Origin: a virus
IMG/VR virus record: IMGVR_UViG_3300027852_000001
Location: 64,001-128,000 of that record
Reading direction: 5' to 3' (one strand)
Length of the DNA: 64,000 nucleotides
The translations under genes and the position numbers were made by a program. Every line of letters begins with the position of its first letter. Position 1 is the stretch's first letter. The notes under the pieces are model-generated. The model did not search any database. It was not told the DNA's origin and worked only from the letters and a program-made list of their open reading frames with translations. Shown here piece after piece: positions 1 to 6,692 of the stretch.

Positions 1-96
1 CCACTCTTTCTTCCATGTTATAGGTACTGCCAGGACGGAATAATCGTCCCATATAATGTCAAGCGTCACTTGACGACAGAATGCCTATCGGTCCAC

Positions 97-111
97 GCCC
101 CCTTGGGGGAG
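97..111. repeat. GC-rich hairpin downstream of the leftmost gene
   Basis: An inverted repeat, CCCCC TT GGGGG with flanks, lies just beyond the stop of the minus-strand gene at 155-472. It could help end that transcript, but no T-tract follows on the minus strand. A second small palindrome, CGTCACTTGACG, lies at 64-75. The rest of 1-154 shows no supported gene. Confidence 0.35.
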
Positions 112-154
112 TAAAGAGGCGCGGTACGAGGGACACTCACACTGACGAAACGGT

Positions 155-472
155 TTAGACCTTGCCCACAGCGCTGAAAGCCTTCCGAGTCGCGCCGACG
201 GTCTGACCACGTCCGAGTAGCTTGGACGCAATGACTGCCGCGTTATCGGAACCGAACCCGAGACTAGCGTCGGGAGTATATCCCCCGCCGTTTTCGACCT
301 GGGCTTCAAGAGCCGCCCACGTATCGGACAATGCTGCCATAGCGTCATCCAACGTCTCATAAGCCGACGCGGCATCAACCATCCGCTTGTTCGCCTTATA
401 GGACTGAGCGTTCTTGACCAGATTCTCGGACCCGAAGACCACAGCGTTACTTACGGACTGACCCTGACTCAT
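155..472 (-). CDS. Small hypothetical protein (105 aa)
   Basis: The product is a 105-residue soluble protein, rich in Ala, Ser and Asn, with no family I recognise. The start is supported by GGGAG six bases before the ATG, in the context GGGAGATAACTATG. The GATAAC-ATG start context recurs in other genes of this left segment. A sigma70-like promoter lies about 230 bases upstream at 700-728, so the transcript would carry a long leader full of GTCCNATAA motifs. Codon use is more GC-balanced than in genes right of 3.9 kb. Function unknown. Confidence 0.7.
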   Translation of the reverse strand: MSQGQSVSNAVVFGSENLVKNAQSYKANKRMVDAASAYETLDDAMAALSDTWAALEAQVENGGGYTPDASLGFGSDNAAVIASKLLGRGQTVGATRKAFSAVGKV

Positions 473-497
473 AGTTATCTCCCTAGAGATTGAGCCC

Positions 498-1480
498 GTC
501 CCATAAGCTGGCGACTACACCGTCCCCAATTTATAGGACGGACAAGTAGTAAACCATTGCTTGAACTTCGTTTATTCGGACCACCATTGCGGAGGCCACT
601 TATTATCGGTGGTTCTGATAACCACGTCGGGTTGCCGATAACACAAATAACGTTTAATAGTCCGTTTTCTGTCCTATCGTTTCTTTCATCTTACATTATA
701 CTATAGCGGAAGTTATACAAGAGGTCAATTTATTATCCAGAATAAAAATCGTCGTTTTTGGGCTGGAATCGTCGATATTATACGCAAAACAACGTCCCGG
801 TTCGATAACACTCACGTCCCTTTTTGAATGGCTGATAATACCATCGTTTTTGGCTTATTCCCATAATATACCATTATTATACGGGTTAAACGCCGATATT
901 ATCGGAAAGTCCTATAGAATAGGTTATGCTAGTCCTATATTATTGATGGTTATCGGCAAAATGCGTCTGATAACCATGAAAAACGCGATATTATGCGACC
1001 ATAACAATAAAAAAAGATACCGATAACACAAAAACATGCTTATCGTAGGGAAAAACGCCGTTATTATCACACACAATAAACTGGTTATTGGCCAGGTCCT
1101 ATAAAAGCCACGGCTCTACGTCCAATAATATTCTTGGTCCGCGCCATGCCATGTCCGATAATTGCACGACAAGAAAAGGTCTGATAACAAATCCCCAACA
1201 TAGTCCCATAAGCGTTTGCCAGGAAGGCCCGATAATGTCCCTCTGTGCAAAGTCCTATAATTGCCCTTTGTCGTCATGCGTCCCATAATGTTCTGCTGGA
1301 TCTCGTTTCCGATAATATCCCGTTTTGTTGTACAGAAACCGATATTCGATATTATCAGAACAATCGTATAATAATGCTCATAAACGCACGCAAAGTAAAC
1401 AGTTATCGTTCCCGTCCTATAATCTCGCACGGCCCAAAGGCCCGATAATCTGGGCCAGGCCGGTCCTACTCAACGTCCGG
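498..1480 (+). repeat. Dense array of GTCCNATAA motifs (iteron-like)
   Basis: This stretch of nearly 1 kb holds no supported gene; it is filled with a degenerate 9-10 base motif, consensus GTCC-N-ATAAT/C, mostly on the plus strand. The clearest run has starts at 1096, 1120, 1153, 1179, 1203, 1227, 1252, 1280, 1307, 1337 and 1363, so spacing is 24-33 bases and mostly 24-28. Further copies lie at 498, 908, 931, 965, 1414 and 1440, with some inverted copies such as 531-539. Between 600 and 1080 the copies are more degenerate. The regular spacing suggests repeated binding of one protein; which one is unknown. Confidence 0.75.
700..728 (-). promoter_or_regulatory. Sigma70-like promoter for the 155-472 gene
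   Basis: On the minus strand a TTGACC -35 box (728-723) is followed by a 17-base spacer and a TATAGT -10 box (705-700). The spacing is ideal for host sigma70. Confidence 0.6.
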
Positions 1481-1630
1481 TAAGTCATTTTCTCCATAGT
1501 CCGAGAACTCGTCATATTCGCATGTCGGACAATACCGTTGGCCCGATAAGTATTGGAATCTTAGTCCGCATTTCGGGCAAACATCACATTCAGTATCAAT
1601 ACAATCTTCGTGGTCGAACTTCTCGTCCAT
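1466..1630 (-). CDS. Small zinc-ribbon protein (54 aa)
   Basis: This 54-residue acidic protein contains two CxxC knuckles, CPKCGLRF and CPTCEY, about 13 residues apart, the pattern of a zinc ribbon. The start codon follows GGAGCGATAAC, the start context typical of this left segment. It is the downstream neighbour of the basic 56-residue gene at 1648-1818 and probably shares its transcript. Small zinc ribbons are common in phage early regions, where several bind host proteins or nucleic acid; a specific role is not visible. Confidence 0.65.
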   Translation of the reverse strand: MDEKFDHEDCIDTECDVCPKCGLRFQYLSGQRYCPTCEYDEFSDYGENDLPDVE

Positions 1631-1647
1631 GTTATCGCTCCTCGTCG

Positions 1648-1818
1648 TTATCGGCAGGCTTCGGTCAAGTTTTCCTCTTGGGCTTCAATCGCCCGCCACT
1701 TCTTTTTTCGCCGATCCCAGGATTTCGCGTGCGCCACTACCTCTGCAAAACGTTTTCCCAGTTTAGCTTTGCGCCAGTCTTTAGCGGACCTTCGATCACA
1801 ATAGTACCCATGCTTCAT
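1648..1818 (-). CDS. Small basic protein (56 aa)
   Basis: The 56-residue product is rich in Lys and Arg (for example RRKKKWRAIEAQEE) and has an N-terminal segment with His, Tyr and Cys. GGAGACAACAAA precedes the ATG. It sits 21 bases downstream of the 1840-2235 gene in the same direction, consistent with one operon. Its charge suggests nucleic-acid binding, but no family is recognised. Confidence 0.6.
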   Translation of the reverse strand: MKHGYYCDRRSAKDWRKAKLGKRFAEVVAHAKSWDRRKKKWRAIEAQEENLTEACR

Positions 1819-1839
1819 TTTGTTGTCTCCGTCCGAGAA

Positions 1840-2235
1840 TTATTGACCAGCCGAACCGCAGGCATCGATCATACTTATCGGGCTCGCCTTGGCATTATCG
1901 GCGATAAGCCTAGGGTTGATAATCCCAACGTTATCGGCATCGTCTACACTTCCGAGAAGAACACGTCCGATATACCCGAAGTCTCTGACCAGCGCATTAC
2001 GTAGGGCTTTAACTGCTCGTTTCTCATTCGGACCCTGAGCACAGGCCCCATAATACGCGCTGTGGAAGGGGCTGATAACTCTCGCCCGGATCTGGTTTGC
2101 GGACGTTTTCTCAAACTGGAATTTAACGGTGCGCTTTGAATCCCTACTGAAACCGATCGCTCCGTCCGATACCGCTATCATGTTAGCGGCCTTTGCTTGA
2201 TCCTGCTTCTGTTTAATTCTTGTGGAAACTGCCAT
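1840..2235 (-). CDS. Hypothetical basic protein (131 aa)
   Basis: The product is 131 residues with a Lys/Gln-rich N-terminus. A strong GGGGAG lies before the ATG, and a near-perfect sigma70 promoter lies 46 bases upstream (2281-2309), making this the first gene of a transcript that continues through the two small genes at 1648-1818 and 1466-1630. Several GTCCGATAA-type motifs fall inside its coding sequence. Function unknown. Confidence 0.7.
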   Translation of the reverse strand: MAVSTRIKQKQDQAKAANMIAVSDGAIGFSRDSKRTVKFQFEKTSANQIRARVISPFHSAYYGACAQGPNEKRAVKALRNALVRDFGYIGRVLLGSVDDADNVGIINPRLIADNAKASPISMIDACGSAGQ

Positions 2236-2280
2236 AATTCTCCCCTTTGTCCGATAGTTATTCTCTTGTCCCTACAATAC

Positions 2281-2309
2281 AGTATAGAATACCTGCGCGG
2301 GATTGTCAA
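2281..2309 (-). promoter_or_regulatory. Strong sigma70-like promoter
   Basis: The minus strand shows a perfect TTGACA (2309-2304), a 17-base spacer and TATACT (2286-2281). This is the best consensus promoter in the window and implies transcription by unmodified host RNA polymerase, hence early expression of the genes from 2235 leftward. Confidence 0.8.
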
Positions 2310-2460
2310 AAGAAAAAACAAGAAATCTTACATACGATATTATTGTGAACATCCGATAAGTATACCCACTATGGCACACAGGGTAAACTATTATTGATAA
2401 CGACCGATAATCGCCCACGGCCCAAGGCCCTATAATTTTGTTGTGCCCGAACTCCGTTAG

Positions 2461-2793
2461 TTATCGGCCAGATCGGAGTCGTTGTTGTATACGTTCAAGC
2501 TGGGCTTTAGTGAGCTTCTTCCGATAACAGAATAGCCGATTGTTCGTACCATACCGATAACATGATAGATACCCTAGTCCGATAAGAGCAAGAGCTACCA
2601 GTAGTCCGATATACGGAAACAGGAAGTAAAGTAAGAACGAACCGGATACGTATGCTCCGATAAAACAGAACAGTAATACTTCAGATTGTGCGAAGATGAA
2701 CCAACCGTTGAATCTGTTCCGATAACTTCCATCGGCTTCTCTAGTGGCGATAACAACATCACCATAGTCCGCTTCGAGATCAAATGGTCCCAT
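2461..2793 (-). CDS. Small membrane protein (110 aa)
   Basis: The 110-residue protein has two adjacent hydrophobic segments, roughly residues 36-58 and 60-78, and a basic C-terminal tail, suggesting two membrane spans with a cytoplasmic tail. CGGAGAATATT precedes the ATG. It follows the 2806-3060 gene by 12 bases and is probably co-transcribed. No family recognised; a role at the host membrane early in infection is inference. Confidence 0.65.
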   Translation of the reverse strand: MGPFDLEADYGDVVIATREADGSYRNRFNGWFIFAQSEVLLFCFIGAYVSGSFLLYFLFPYIGLLVALALIGLGYLSCYRYGTNNRLFCYRKKLTKAQLERIQQRLRSGR

Positions 2794-2805
2794 AATATTC
2801 TCCGG

Positions 2806-3060
2806 TCAGATTAGTGGATGTCCGATAAAAGAAGCGTATTCTCGGAACCCTCCCAAACGTCTGATAATAGCCGTTCTGTCGAACGTCCGAGTATTGTTAG
2901 TTCCAGCTTCTCTGTATGTTATAACAACGTCACGTCCGATAGTAGCAAGGAGGCGTCCTAATGCTCGGTCTCTCCGATTATCGGTCTTGGCATGGAGTTG
3001 TCTAGTTATCGGATTCTCAGAGCCAGCCCCGATAACAACAGTGAACAGTCTAGCTTTCAT
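2806..3060 (-). CDS. Small basic hypothetical protein (84 aa)
   Basis: The product is 84 residues, Arg- and Thr-rich, with alternating hydrophobic and charged stretches. TTGGAGCATAGCT precedes the ATG. It is separated by only two bases from the upstream gene ending at 3063. The coding region holds several GTCCGATAA-like motifs in the same DNA orientation as in the intergenic array. Function unknown. Confidence 0.65.
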   Translation of the reverse strand: MKARLFTVVIGAGSENPITRQLHAKTDNRRDRALGRLLATIGRDVVITYREAGTNNTRTFDRTAIIRRLGGFREYASFIGHPLI

Positions 3061-3062
3061 AG

Positions 3063-3293
3063 CTATGCTCCAACCAAAAAAGAACTCCGGATGTAATCGA
3101 GGCAGTTATTGGACAACGGCCAGCGGGTAGGAACACATGGTTCATTATCGGAGTTACGGATAACCCGCTCAATATGAGCATTCTCGGACCGAGTTAGCCA
3201 CGTAAGAACGTCCGATAGAAAGATGTCCGGAACACACAAGTACTGAGGATACCCGTAGTCTGGTGTCCGATAAGAAACTAGAGTCTTCTTCAT
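3063..3293 (-). CDS. Small hypothetical protein (76 aa)
   Basis: I place the start at 3293 rather than further upstream because GGAGCGATAACT precedes this ATG. The 76-residue product begins MKKTLVSYRTPDYG and contains a short LTWLTRSENAH helix; no family is recognised. It belongs to the four-gene minus-strand run 3441-2461. Confidence 0.65.
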   Translation of the reverse strand: MKKTLVSYRTPDYGYPQYLCVPDIFLSDVLTWLTRSENAHIERVIRNSDNEPCVPTRWPLSNNCLDYIRSSFLVGA

Positions 3294-3327
3294 AGTTATC
3301 GCTCCAGTCGGGGGTTGCGTCCGATAC

Positions 3328-3441
3328 TTAGTTGCCAACCGAATTCAAGGCTGTCTGGACAACGTTCATCATGTCACAGAGGTTAGTAACCACGAAGCTA
3401 CCGATTGTTCCTGCGATTGCGATTGCGAAGATAACTTTCAT
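3328..3441 (-). CDS. Short hydrophobic peptide (37 aa)
   Basis: A 37-residue product begins MKVIFAIAIAGTIGSFVV, a single hydrophobic segment followed by a short polar tail. GAAAGGAAACGGACT precedes the ATG. It is the first gene behind the promoter at 3486-3514. It could be a small membrane peptide or a short secreted peptide. Confidence 0.55.
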   Translation of the reverse strand: MKVIFAIAIAGTIGSFVVTNLCDMMNVVQTALNSVGN

Positions 3442-3485
3442 AGTCCGTTTCCTTTCAGTTTGTCGTTCGTTCCCTAACCATATAC

Positions 3486-3514
3486 ATACTACGATTCGAA
3501 TCCGGAGATTGCAA
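3486..3514 (-). promoter_or_regulatory. Sigma70-like promoter
   Basis: The minus strand shows TTGCAA (3514-3509), a 17-base spacer and TAGTAT (3491-3486), about 45 bases upstream of the short gene at 3328-3441. The boxes match less well than at 2281-2309. Confidence 0.45.
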
Positions 3515-3546
3515 GAAAGAAAGAAAGAAAAAGAAAAGAATCTCTA

Positions 3547-3755
3547 GTCCGATAACAAGAGGGTAGGAGGTAGGTCTGATAACAAGCCTTGCTCGTCAAG
3601 CAAGATAGTCTGATAACAACAAGAGATCAAATAGTCTGATAACAAGATATAATGTTAGTCCGATAGCTTTCGATGGGTGGTAGTTAGATATAGGACCAGC
3701 TAGGGGGTAGTCCGGTAATATAAATGGTCCGATAATTTTGGGTTGGTCCGAAAAG
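3547..3755 (+). repeat. Second GTCCGATAAC array
   Basis: Direct copies start at 3547, 3574, 3608, 3634, 3658, 3710, 3727 and 3746 (GTCCGATAAC, GTCTGATAAC and variants). The steps 27, 34, 26, 24 and 52 again fit a period near 26. A purine tract of GAAA repeats lies just before it (3513-3539). From 3442 to 3944 I see no well-supported gene; this array, the purine tract and the hairpin at 3856-3873 account for the interval. The motif becomes rare right of about 3750. Confidence 0.7.
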
Positions 3756-3855
3756 CCGTGGGGGTCCACACTCATCCGGCTCAGTTTTCAAATCCCCTAC
3801 AAGTTTTCCAGAATCTTTATCCATACCTCCCGCCCCTTCTCCCTCCTCCCCATCC

Positions 3856-3873
3856 GAAGGGGTACACCCCTTC
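3856..3873. repeat. Perfect 8-bp hairpin at the composition boundary
   Basis: GAAGGGGT and ACCCCTTC are separated by two bases. Neither side has a T-tract, so terminator activity is uncertain. It lies near the switch from minus-strand to plus-strand genes and could separate converging or unrelated transcripts. Confidence 0.4.
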
Positions 3874-3944
3874 CTCAACGGCCTAATCAACAACATTATC
3901 AACCAGCAAAAATCGATAAAAAAAATCAGGAGTATAGAAATAAA

Positions 3945-4049
3945 ATGGGCTGCAGCACGTATACTAAGATAGCAGCTAAAGACTGCTCTCGTGGGCTTCG
4001 CACCTTATTAATGGAACAAGGAGATAAACAATGGTTGCGGTTTTTGTAG
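3945..4049 (+). CDS. Possible short protein (34 aa)
   Basis: A 34-codon frame starts with ATG ten bases after AGGAG and overlaps the next gene by 19 bases. The upstream extension of this frame is not protein-like. Evidence is limited to the ribosome-binding site and the overlap. Confidence 0.3.
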   Translation: MGCSTYTKIAAKDCSRGLRTLLMEQGDKQWLRFL

Positions 4050-4231
4050 GATACAGTCAAACAATTATACTAGGCGTTGATAAACACGGAGATATCATAG
4101 ATAAGGACGGACGATTTTTTGGTCCTAATTCTGGGAGGAATATTCGTCACTATCAAAGACAGGATATTGATCTAAAACACGGAGCTAGTATTCACATAAG
4201 TTCAACACCAAATATGAGATTTTTTAATTGA
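4031..4231 (+). CDS. Small hypothetical protein (66 aa)
   Basis: The first convincing plus-strand gene. AAGGAGATAAACA precedes the ATG. The 66-residue product contains GVDKHGDIIDKDGRFFG, a short Asp/Gly-rich turn repeat resembling the DxxGR units in the 62199-63116 protein. Function unknown. Confidence 0.6.
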   Translation: MVAVFVGYSQTIILGVDKHGDIIDKDGRFFGPNSGRNIRHYQRQDIDLKHGASIHISSTPNMRFFN

Positions 4232-4247
4232 CATAAATAACTATCAC

Positions 4248-4270
4248 CTCCCTTTGTCGTCTCGCGTAAC
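4248..4270 (+). promoter_or_regulatory. Conserved intergenic box, copy 1
   Basis: CTTTGTCGTCTCGCGTAAC lies about 46 bases before the start at 4299. Close relatives lie at 4658-4680, 8230-8246, 11691-11712 and 20868-20885, each shortly before a gene start. The consensus TTTGTYGTCTYGCKTAAT suggests a promoter or other transcription signal of the early region. Confidence 0.5.
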
Positions 4271-4298
4271 AATAAAAACTAGAACTGGAGATTTTAAG

Positions 4299-4649
4299 AT
4301 GAACGAAAACGAGACTAATGTTACTATCTGTAATTTGGCGATTTTAAGAATAAAAGAATGTCGTCAAACAAATTCATCATATAGGCAATCGGATGGTTTT
4401 GAGGAAAAATCACAAAAAACAGAAACATCTTTCCACTGGAAGATGAAAACTATATCTCCAAAAATCAAGTTGGATGATTTAACGGATGACAACAAAAAAG
4501 AACAAGAAGTGATAGACGCGGTATTTAGTTCAACTGGGTATGAATTAGATGCTTATCACTTGGGTTTCAAAACAAGAGAAGAAGCTATCAAGAATGCATT
4601 AAAATTTGCACAGCGTAACGGAATTACAGTAGACGGATACACACTATAG
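4299..4649 (+). CDS. Hypothetical protein (116 aa)
   Basis: The start is placed at 4299 because CTGGAGATTTTAAG precedes this ATG; upstream in-frame sequence lies in the conserved intergenic box. The 116-residue product has a polar first half and a C-terminal part (YELDAYHLGFKTREEAIKNALKFA) that looks like a small alpha/beta domain. No family recognised. Confidence 0.65.
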   Translation: MNENETNVTICNLAILRIKECRQTNSSYRQSDGFEEKSQKTETSFHWKMKTISPKIKLDDLTDDNKKEQEVIDAVFSSTGYELDAYHLGFKTREEAIKNALKFAQRNGITVDGYTL

Positions 4650-4657
4650 TGTACTAA

Positions 4658-4680
4658 CTCCATTTGTTGTCTCGCGTAAT
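4658..4680 (+). promoter_or_regulatory. Conserved intergenic box, copy 2
   Basis: ATTTGTTGTCTCGCGTAAT lies 47 bases before the gene at 4709. If TTGTTG (4664-4669) is a -35 element, a 17-base spacer leads to TATATA at 4687-4692, a plausible -10 box. Other copies do not all show such a -10, so promoter identity is tentative. Confidence 0.5.
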
Positions 4681-4708
4681 TACAGATATATAAGGAAAAG
4701 AATCAGAT

Positions 4709-5194
4709 ATGTGTAAATTTACCAAAAATGATGTTGATATAACAAAGAGTCTTAAAAAAGACAGATTACTTATCAAAGACAAGATGGACAAATGTTTGAA
4801 ACGTATTATTCGGATTATGTGTGATAAATTTGGTTTAATATATGGTGGTTATCACTATGACAATGCAGATGGATATTTTTGTGAACGTGTTTTGCTGCTT
4901 GCTGACGAAATGTTTATGGGTGTAAAAACTGTATATTCTATCAATGGATCAACTACTATTCCTTTTCCAATGTTGGTTGGAAATGTGGATTACTCCAACT
5001 ATATCCCTAGGTCGTTTTTGTTTAAGGATGATGCTGAGATTGTTGATTATTTAGACAAACAAATTAAAGCAGATAAAAAGGCTAATTCAGTAAGACAACA
5101 AAAAGAAGAGAAAGAGAGAAGCGAGAGAGAAAGTCTTATCAAATCCGCCAAGGCTAAGTTGACGAAAGCTGAGAGAGATGTGGTTGGTATATAA
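4709..5194 (+). CDS. Paralogous family A protein, copy 1 (161 aa)
   Basis: This is one of six related proteins in the early region (others at 7739, 10464, 12463, 13946 and 14585). Shared traits are an N-terminal helix ending in a basic-hydrophobic pattern (KRIIRIMCDKFGLIYGG), a central YIPRSFLFKDDAEI motif, a charged helical segment rich in Lys and Glu, and a C-terminal LTKAERDVVGI resembling the LTxKExKxLGL ending of its relatives. No known family is recognised. It is preceded by conserved box copy 2. Confidence 0.75.
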   Translation: MCKFTKNDVDITKSLKKDRLLIKDKMDKCLKRIIRIMCDKFGLIYGGYHYDNADGYFCERVLLLADEMFMGVKTVYSINGSTTIPFPMLVGNVDYSNYIPRSFLFKDDAEIVDYLDKQIKADKKANSVRQQKEEKERSERESLIKSAKAKLTKAERDVVGI

Positions 5195-5217
5195 TAAATA
5201 AAAAGGTAAAAAATAGA

Positions 5218-5448
5218 ATGAAATATTGTATAGTTACTGAAATTGAAAATTATCATTACGTACCACACTACATAGATGAATTTGGAAATAATAATAATCT
5301 TGGTGATATATTTTTTGACAAAGAAAAAAAGATTTGTAGTGTGAGATTTTATGGTTGGCCAACAGGAATACCTTTAGTAGATTTATCTGATATAATGGAA
5401 GAGATAAAATGTCTTGAAGAGAAATTAAAAACGAAGGAATTAACTTAA
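5218..5448 (+). CDS. Hypothetical acidic protein (76 aa)
   Basis: The 76-residue product has Tyr- and Asn-rich N-terminal strands and a C-terminal helix (DIMEEIKCLEEKLKTKE). An AAAAGG-type ribosome-binding site precedes it. Its stop directly abuts the start of the ParB-like gene, suggesting translational coupling. Confidence 0.55.
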   Translation: MKYCIVTEIENYHYVPHYIDEFGNNNNLGDIFFDKEKKICSVRFYGWPTGIPLVDLSDIMEEIKCLEEKLKTKELT

Positions 5449-6150
5449 ATGAACGACGCAAAACAAATAAAACTAAATGCCTTAGAAAAGCCGAGTTATT
5501 ATTTTGGTGATTATAAATCTGAATCATCTGATTGTACTTGCGATGCGAGAGAAGATGGTGATTATTGTCGTTGTTCAAAAGTTACTATGACAGAGGTCAC
5601 TAAAATATTTCGTAAAGAAATTGTTGCTGCTGTTATTCCAAAAGAAATCTATCCTACAATTTTTGGGTATTGTGTTGATCGTATATTGCAACTATGCGGT
5701 ATAATGCATAAATTAAATTGGGAGGTTAGTGTAGTAGGTGGGTACTACGGAGAAGAAACCGATGGGATAGTCTTTAATTGGGAAAAACTCGAAGCTATTA
5801 GGAAGCATATTTCAAAACTTAGTAGAATGAGTAAAACAAAGATGATGGAATATGTTTTACTGCAGGAGTATGGGTATTTGCTAGACGACATAGGGAATAG
5901 GAAATGGGAAGTCAAGGAAGTCGATTTGGCCGATATTCGAATTGGTAGGGCGGATTATTACGGACAGAAACTTTGGCAGGATATTGTTGAGGGATATGAA
6001 GATCATGAACTTCCGGTAATTGTGTGTCTCCGGAAGACAGAAAAAATAAATGATGAATTTAGAAGTGTTTATCGTGTAATTGATGGATATCACAGACTTA
6101 CTGCTGTGCCAGACAAAGACGGTAGAGTTATGGTGGTGTTTGCTAAGTAG
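5449..6150 (+). CDS. ParB-like domain protein (233 aa)
   Basis: The C-terminal third carries the ParB/Srx-like pattern: residues 160-190 contain QDIVEGYEDHELPVIVCLRK and the end contains YRVIDGYHRLTAV, matching the 'P-I-V' strand and 'DG-x-HR' motif of ParB N-terminal domains. Known members bind or hydrolyse nucleotides (CTP in ParB, ATP in relatives). The N-terminus has a Cys cluster (CTCDAREDGDYCRC) that may bind metal. No helix-turn-helix is evident, so plasmid-type partition is not implied. A 29-base stretch of its 5' end is duplicated at 6643-6671. Confidence 0.65.
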   Translation: MNDAKQIKLNALEKPSYYFGDYKSESSDCTCDAREDGDYCRCSKVTMTEVTKIFRKEIVAAVIPKEIYPTIFGYCVDRILQLCGIMHKLNWEVSVVGGYYGEETDGIVFNWEKLEAIRKHISKLSRMSKTKMMEYVLLQEYGYLLDDIGNRKWEVKEVDLADIRIGRADYYGQKLWQDIVEGYEDHELPVIVCLRKTEKINDEFRSVYRVIDGYHRLTAVPDKDGRVMVVFAK

Positions 6151-6158
6151 GAGTAATA

Positions 6159-6362
6159 ATGTCTCATACATTAGATAATTGCAAAACTGGTAATCATAAT
6201 TTTAAAGCTCTTATATCTTTTGGCGTCGGAATGGACTCTGCTGTTGTCCGTTGGTGTCAAGAGTGTGGGTCGGTAGTGGTTGACACAGATTATGATGGTA
6301 GAATCAATCCTGGTGCTGTAATGCCCATGAGATTTCCGAGAGTACTACAAAAAGGTGTGTAA
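6159..6362 (+). CDS. Small CxxC protein (67 aa)
   Basis: The 67-residue product has HNF near residue 14, followed by WCQECGSVVVD, the pattern of a half zinc ribbon with a distal His/Cys. AGGAGTAATA precedes the ATG. Its stop overlaps the next start. One of many small zinc-ribbon-like proteins in this early region. Confidence 0.6.
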   Translation: MSHTLDNCKTGNHNFKALISFGVGMDSAVVRWCQECGSVVVDTDYDGRINPGAVMPMRFPRVLQKGV

Positions 6363-6646
6363 TGAATAAAGTTAAATGGGAATCGAATAATGGTCGTGGT
6401 TTTTTTCAAACAAAAATCGGAGACATAGTCTTGTCGTGTTATTCTAGGATACAAATAACTGGTAAAACAGAATGGTATGCTCAGGCGTATTTTAGAAACG
6501 GTACTTTTTTATTCGAAGAAAGAGAACTAGACTGTTTGTCAAAAAATGCAAAGGAAGTTGCTGTACAAAAAACTTATGAGTTGTTGTTGGACTTAAGGGA
6601 TGGTGCTATAAAAGAGATTGAAACCTTTGAAAGATTAATGGGATAA
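6362..6646 (+). CDS. Paralogous family C protein, copy 1 (94 aa)
   Basis: The product starts MNKVKWESNNG and is related to the proteins at 11391 and 11724, which start MKNIRWKT and MKKIKWET. All share a short beta N-terminal half (Gly, Cys, aromatic) and a C-terminal helix after a 'LDxAKNDAV' type segment (here LSKNAKEVAVQKTYELL). Function unknown. It overlaps the previous stop by one base. Confidence 0.65.
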   Translation: MNKVKWESNNGRGFFQTKIGDIVLSCYSRIQITGKTEWYAQAYFRNGTFLFEERELDCLSKNAKEVAVQKTYELLLDLRDGAIKEIETFERLMG

Positions 6647-6671
6647 AACTAAATGCCTTAAAAAAGCCAAG
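6643..6671 (+). repeat. Duplicated 29-base scrap of the ParB-like gene
   Basis: ATAAAACTAAATGCCTTA plus the next 11 bases match 5467-5495 at 27 of 29 positions. In the original it encodes KLNALEKP near the N-terminus of the ParB-like protein; here the frame runs only to a stop near 6692. It looks like the scar of a tandem duplication or a lost paralogue. Confidence 0.7.
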
Positions 6672-6692
6672 ATTTATGAAGGGAGACATCTA

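Noticed and set aside
1088-1448. Open frames on both strands within the motif array
   Set aside because: No ribosome-binding site, overlapping frames on both strands, and composition set by the repeated GTCCNATAA word; treated as non-coding.
498-1480. CRISPR array
   Set aside because: The repeated unit is only 9-10 bases and degenerate, the spacing varies, and no cas genes are present.
1522-2004. Plus-strand open frame of 160 codons
   Set aside because: It overlaps three minus-strand genes with good ribosome-binding sites and zinc-ribbon or basic composition, and has none itself.
3684-3902. Minus-strand frame of 72 codons
   Set aside because: No Shine-Dalgarno sequence at its start and it spans a perfect hairpin and part of the motif array; low-complexity Gly/Glu content looks like chance.
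3738-3944. Long version of the small gene ending at 4049
   Set aside because: The upstream part is Pro/Arg-rich noise translated from the array edge; only the last 34 codons follow a ribosome-binding site.
5449-6150. Partition system with the left-end array as centromere
   Set aside because: The ParB-like protein lacks a visible helix-turn-helix and no ParA gene is present in the window; the link to the array is not supported.
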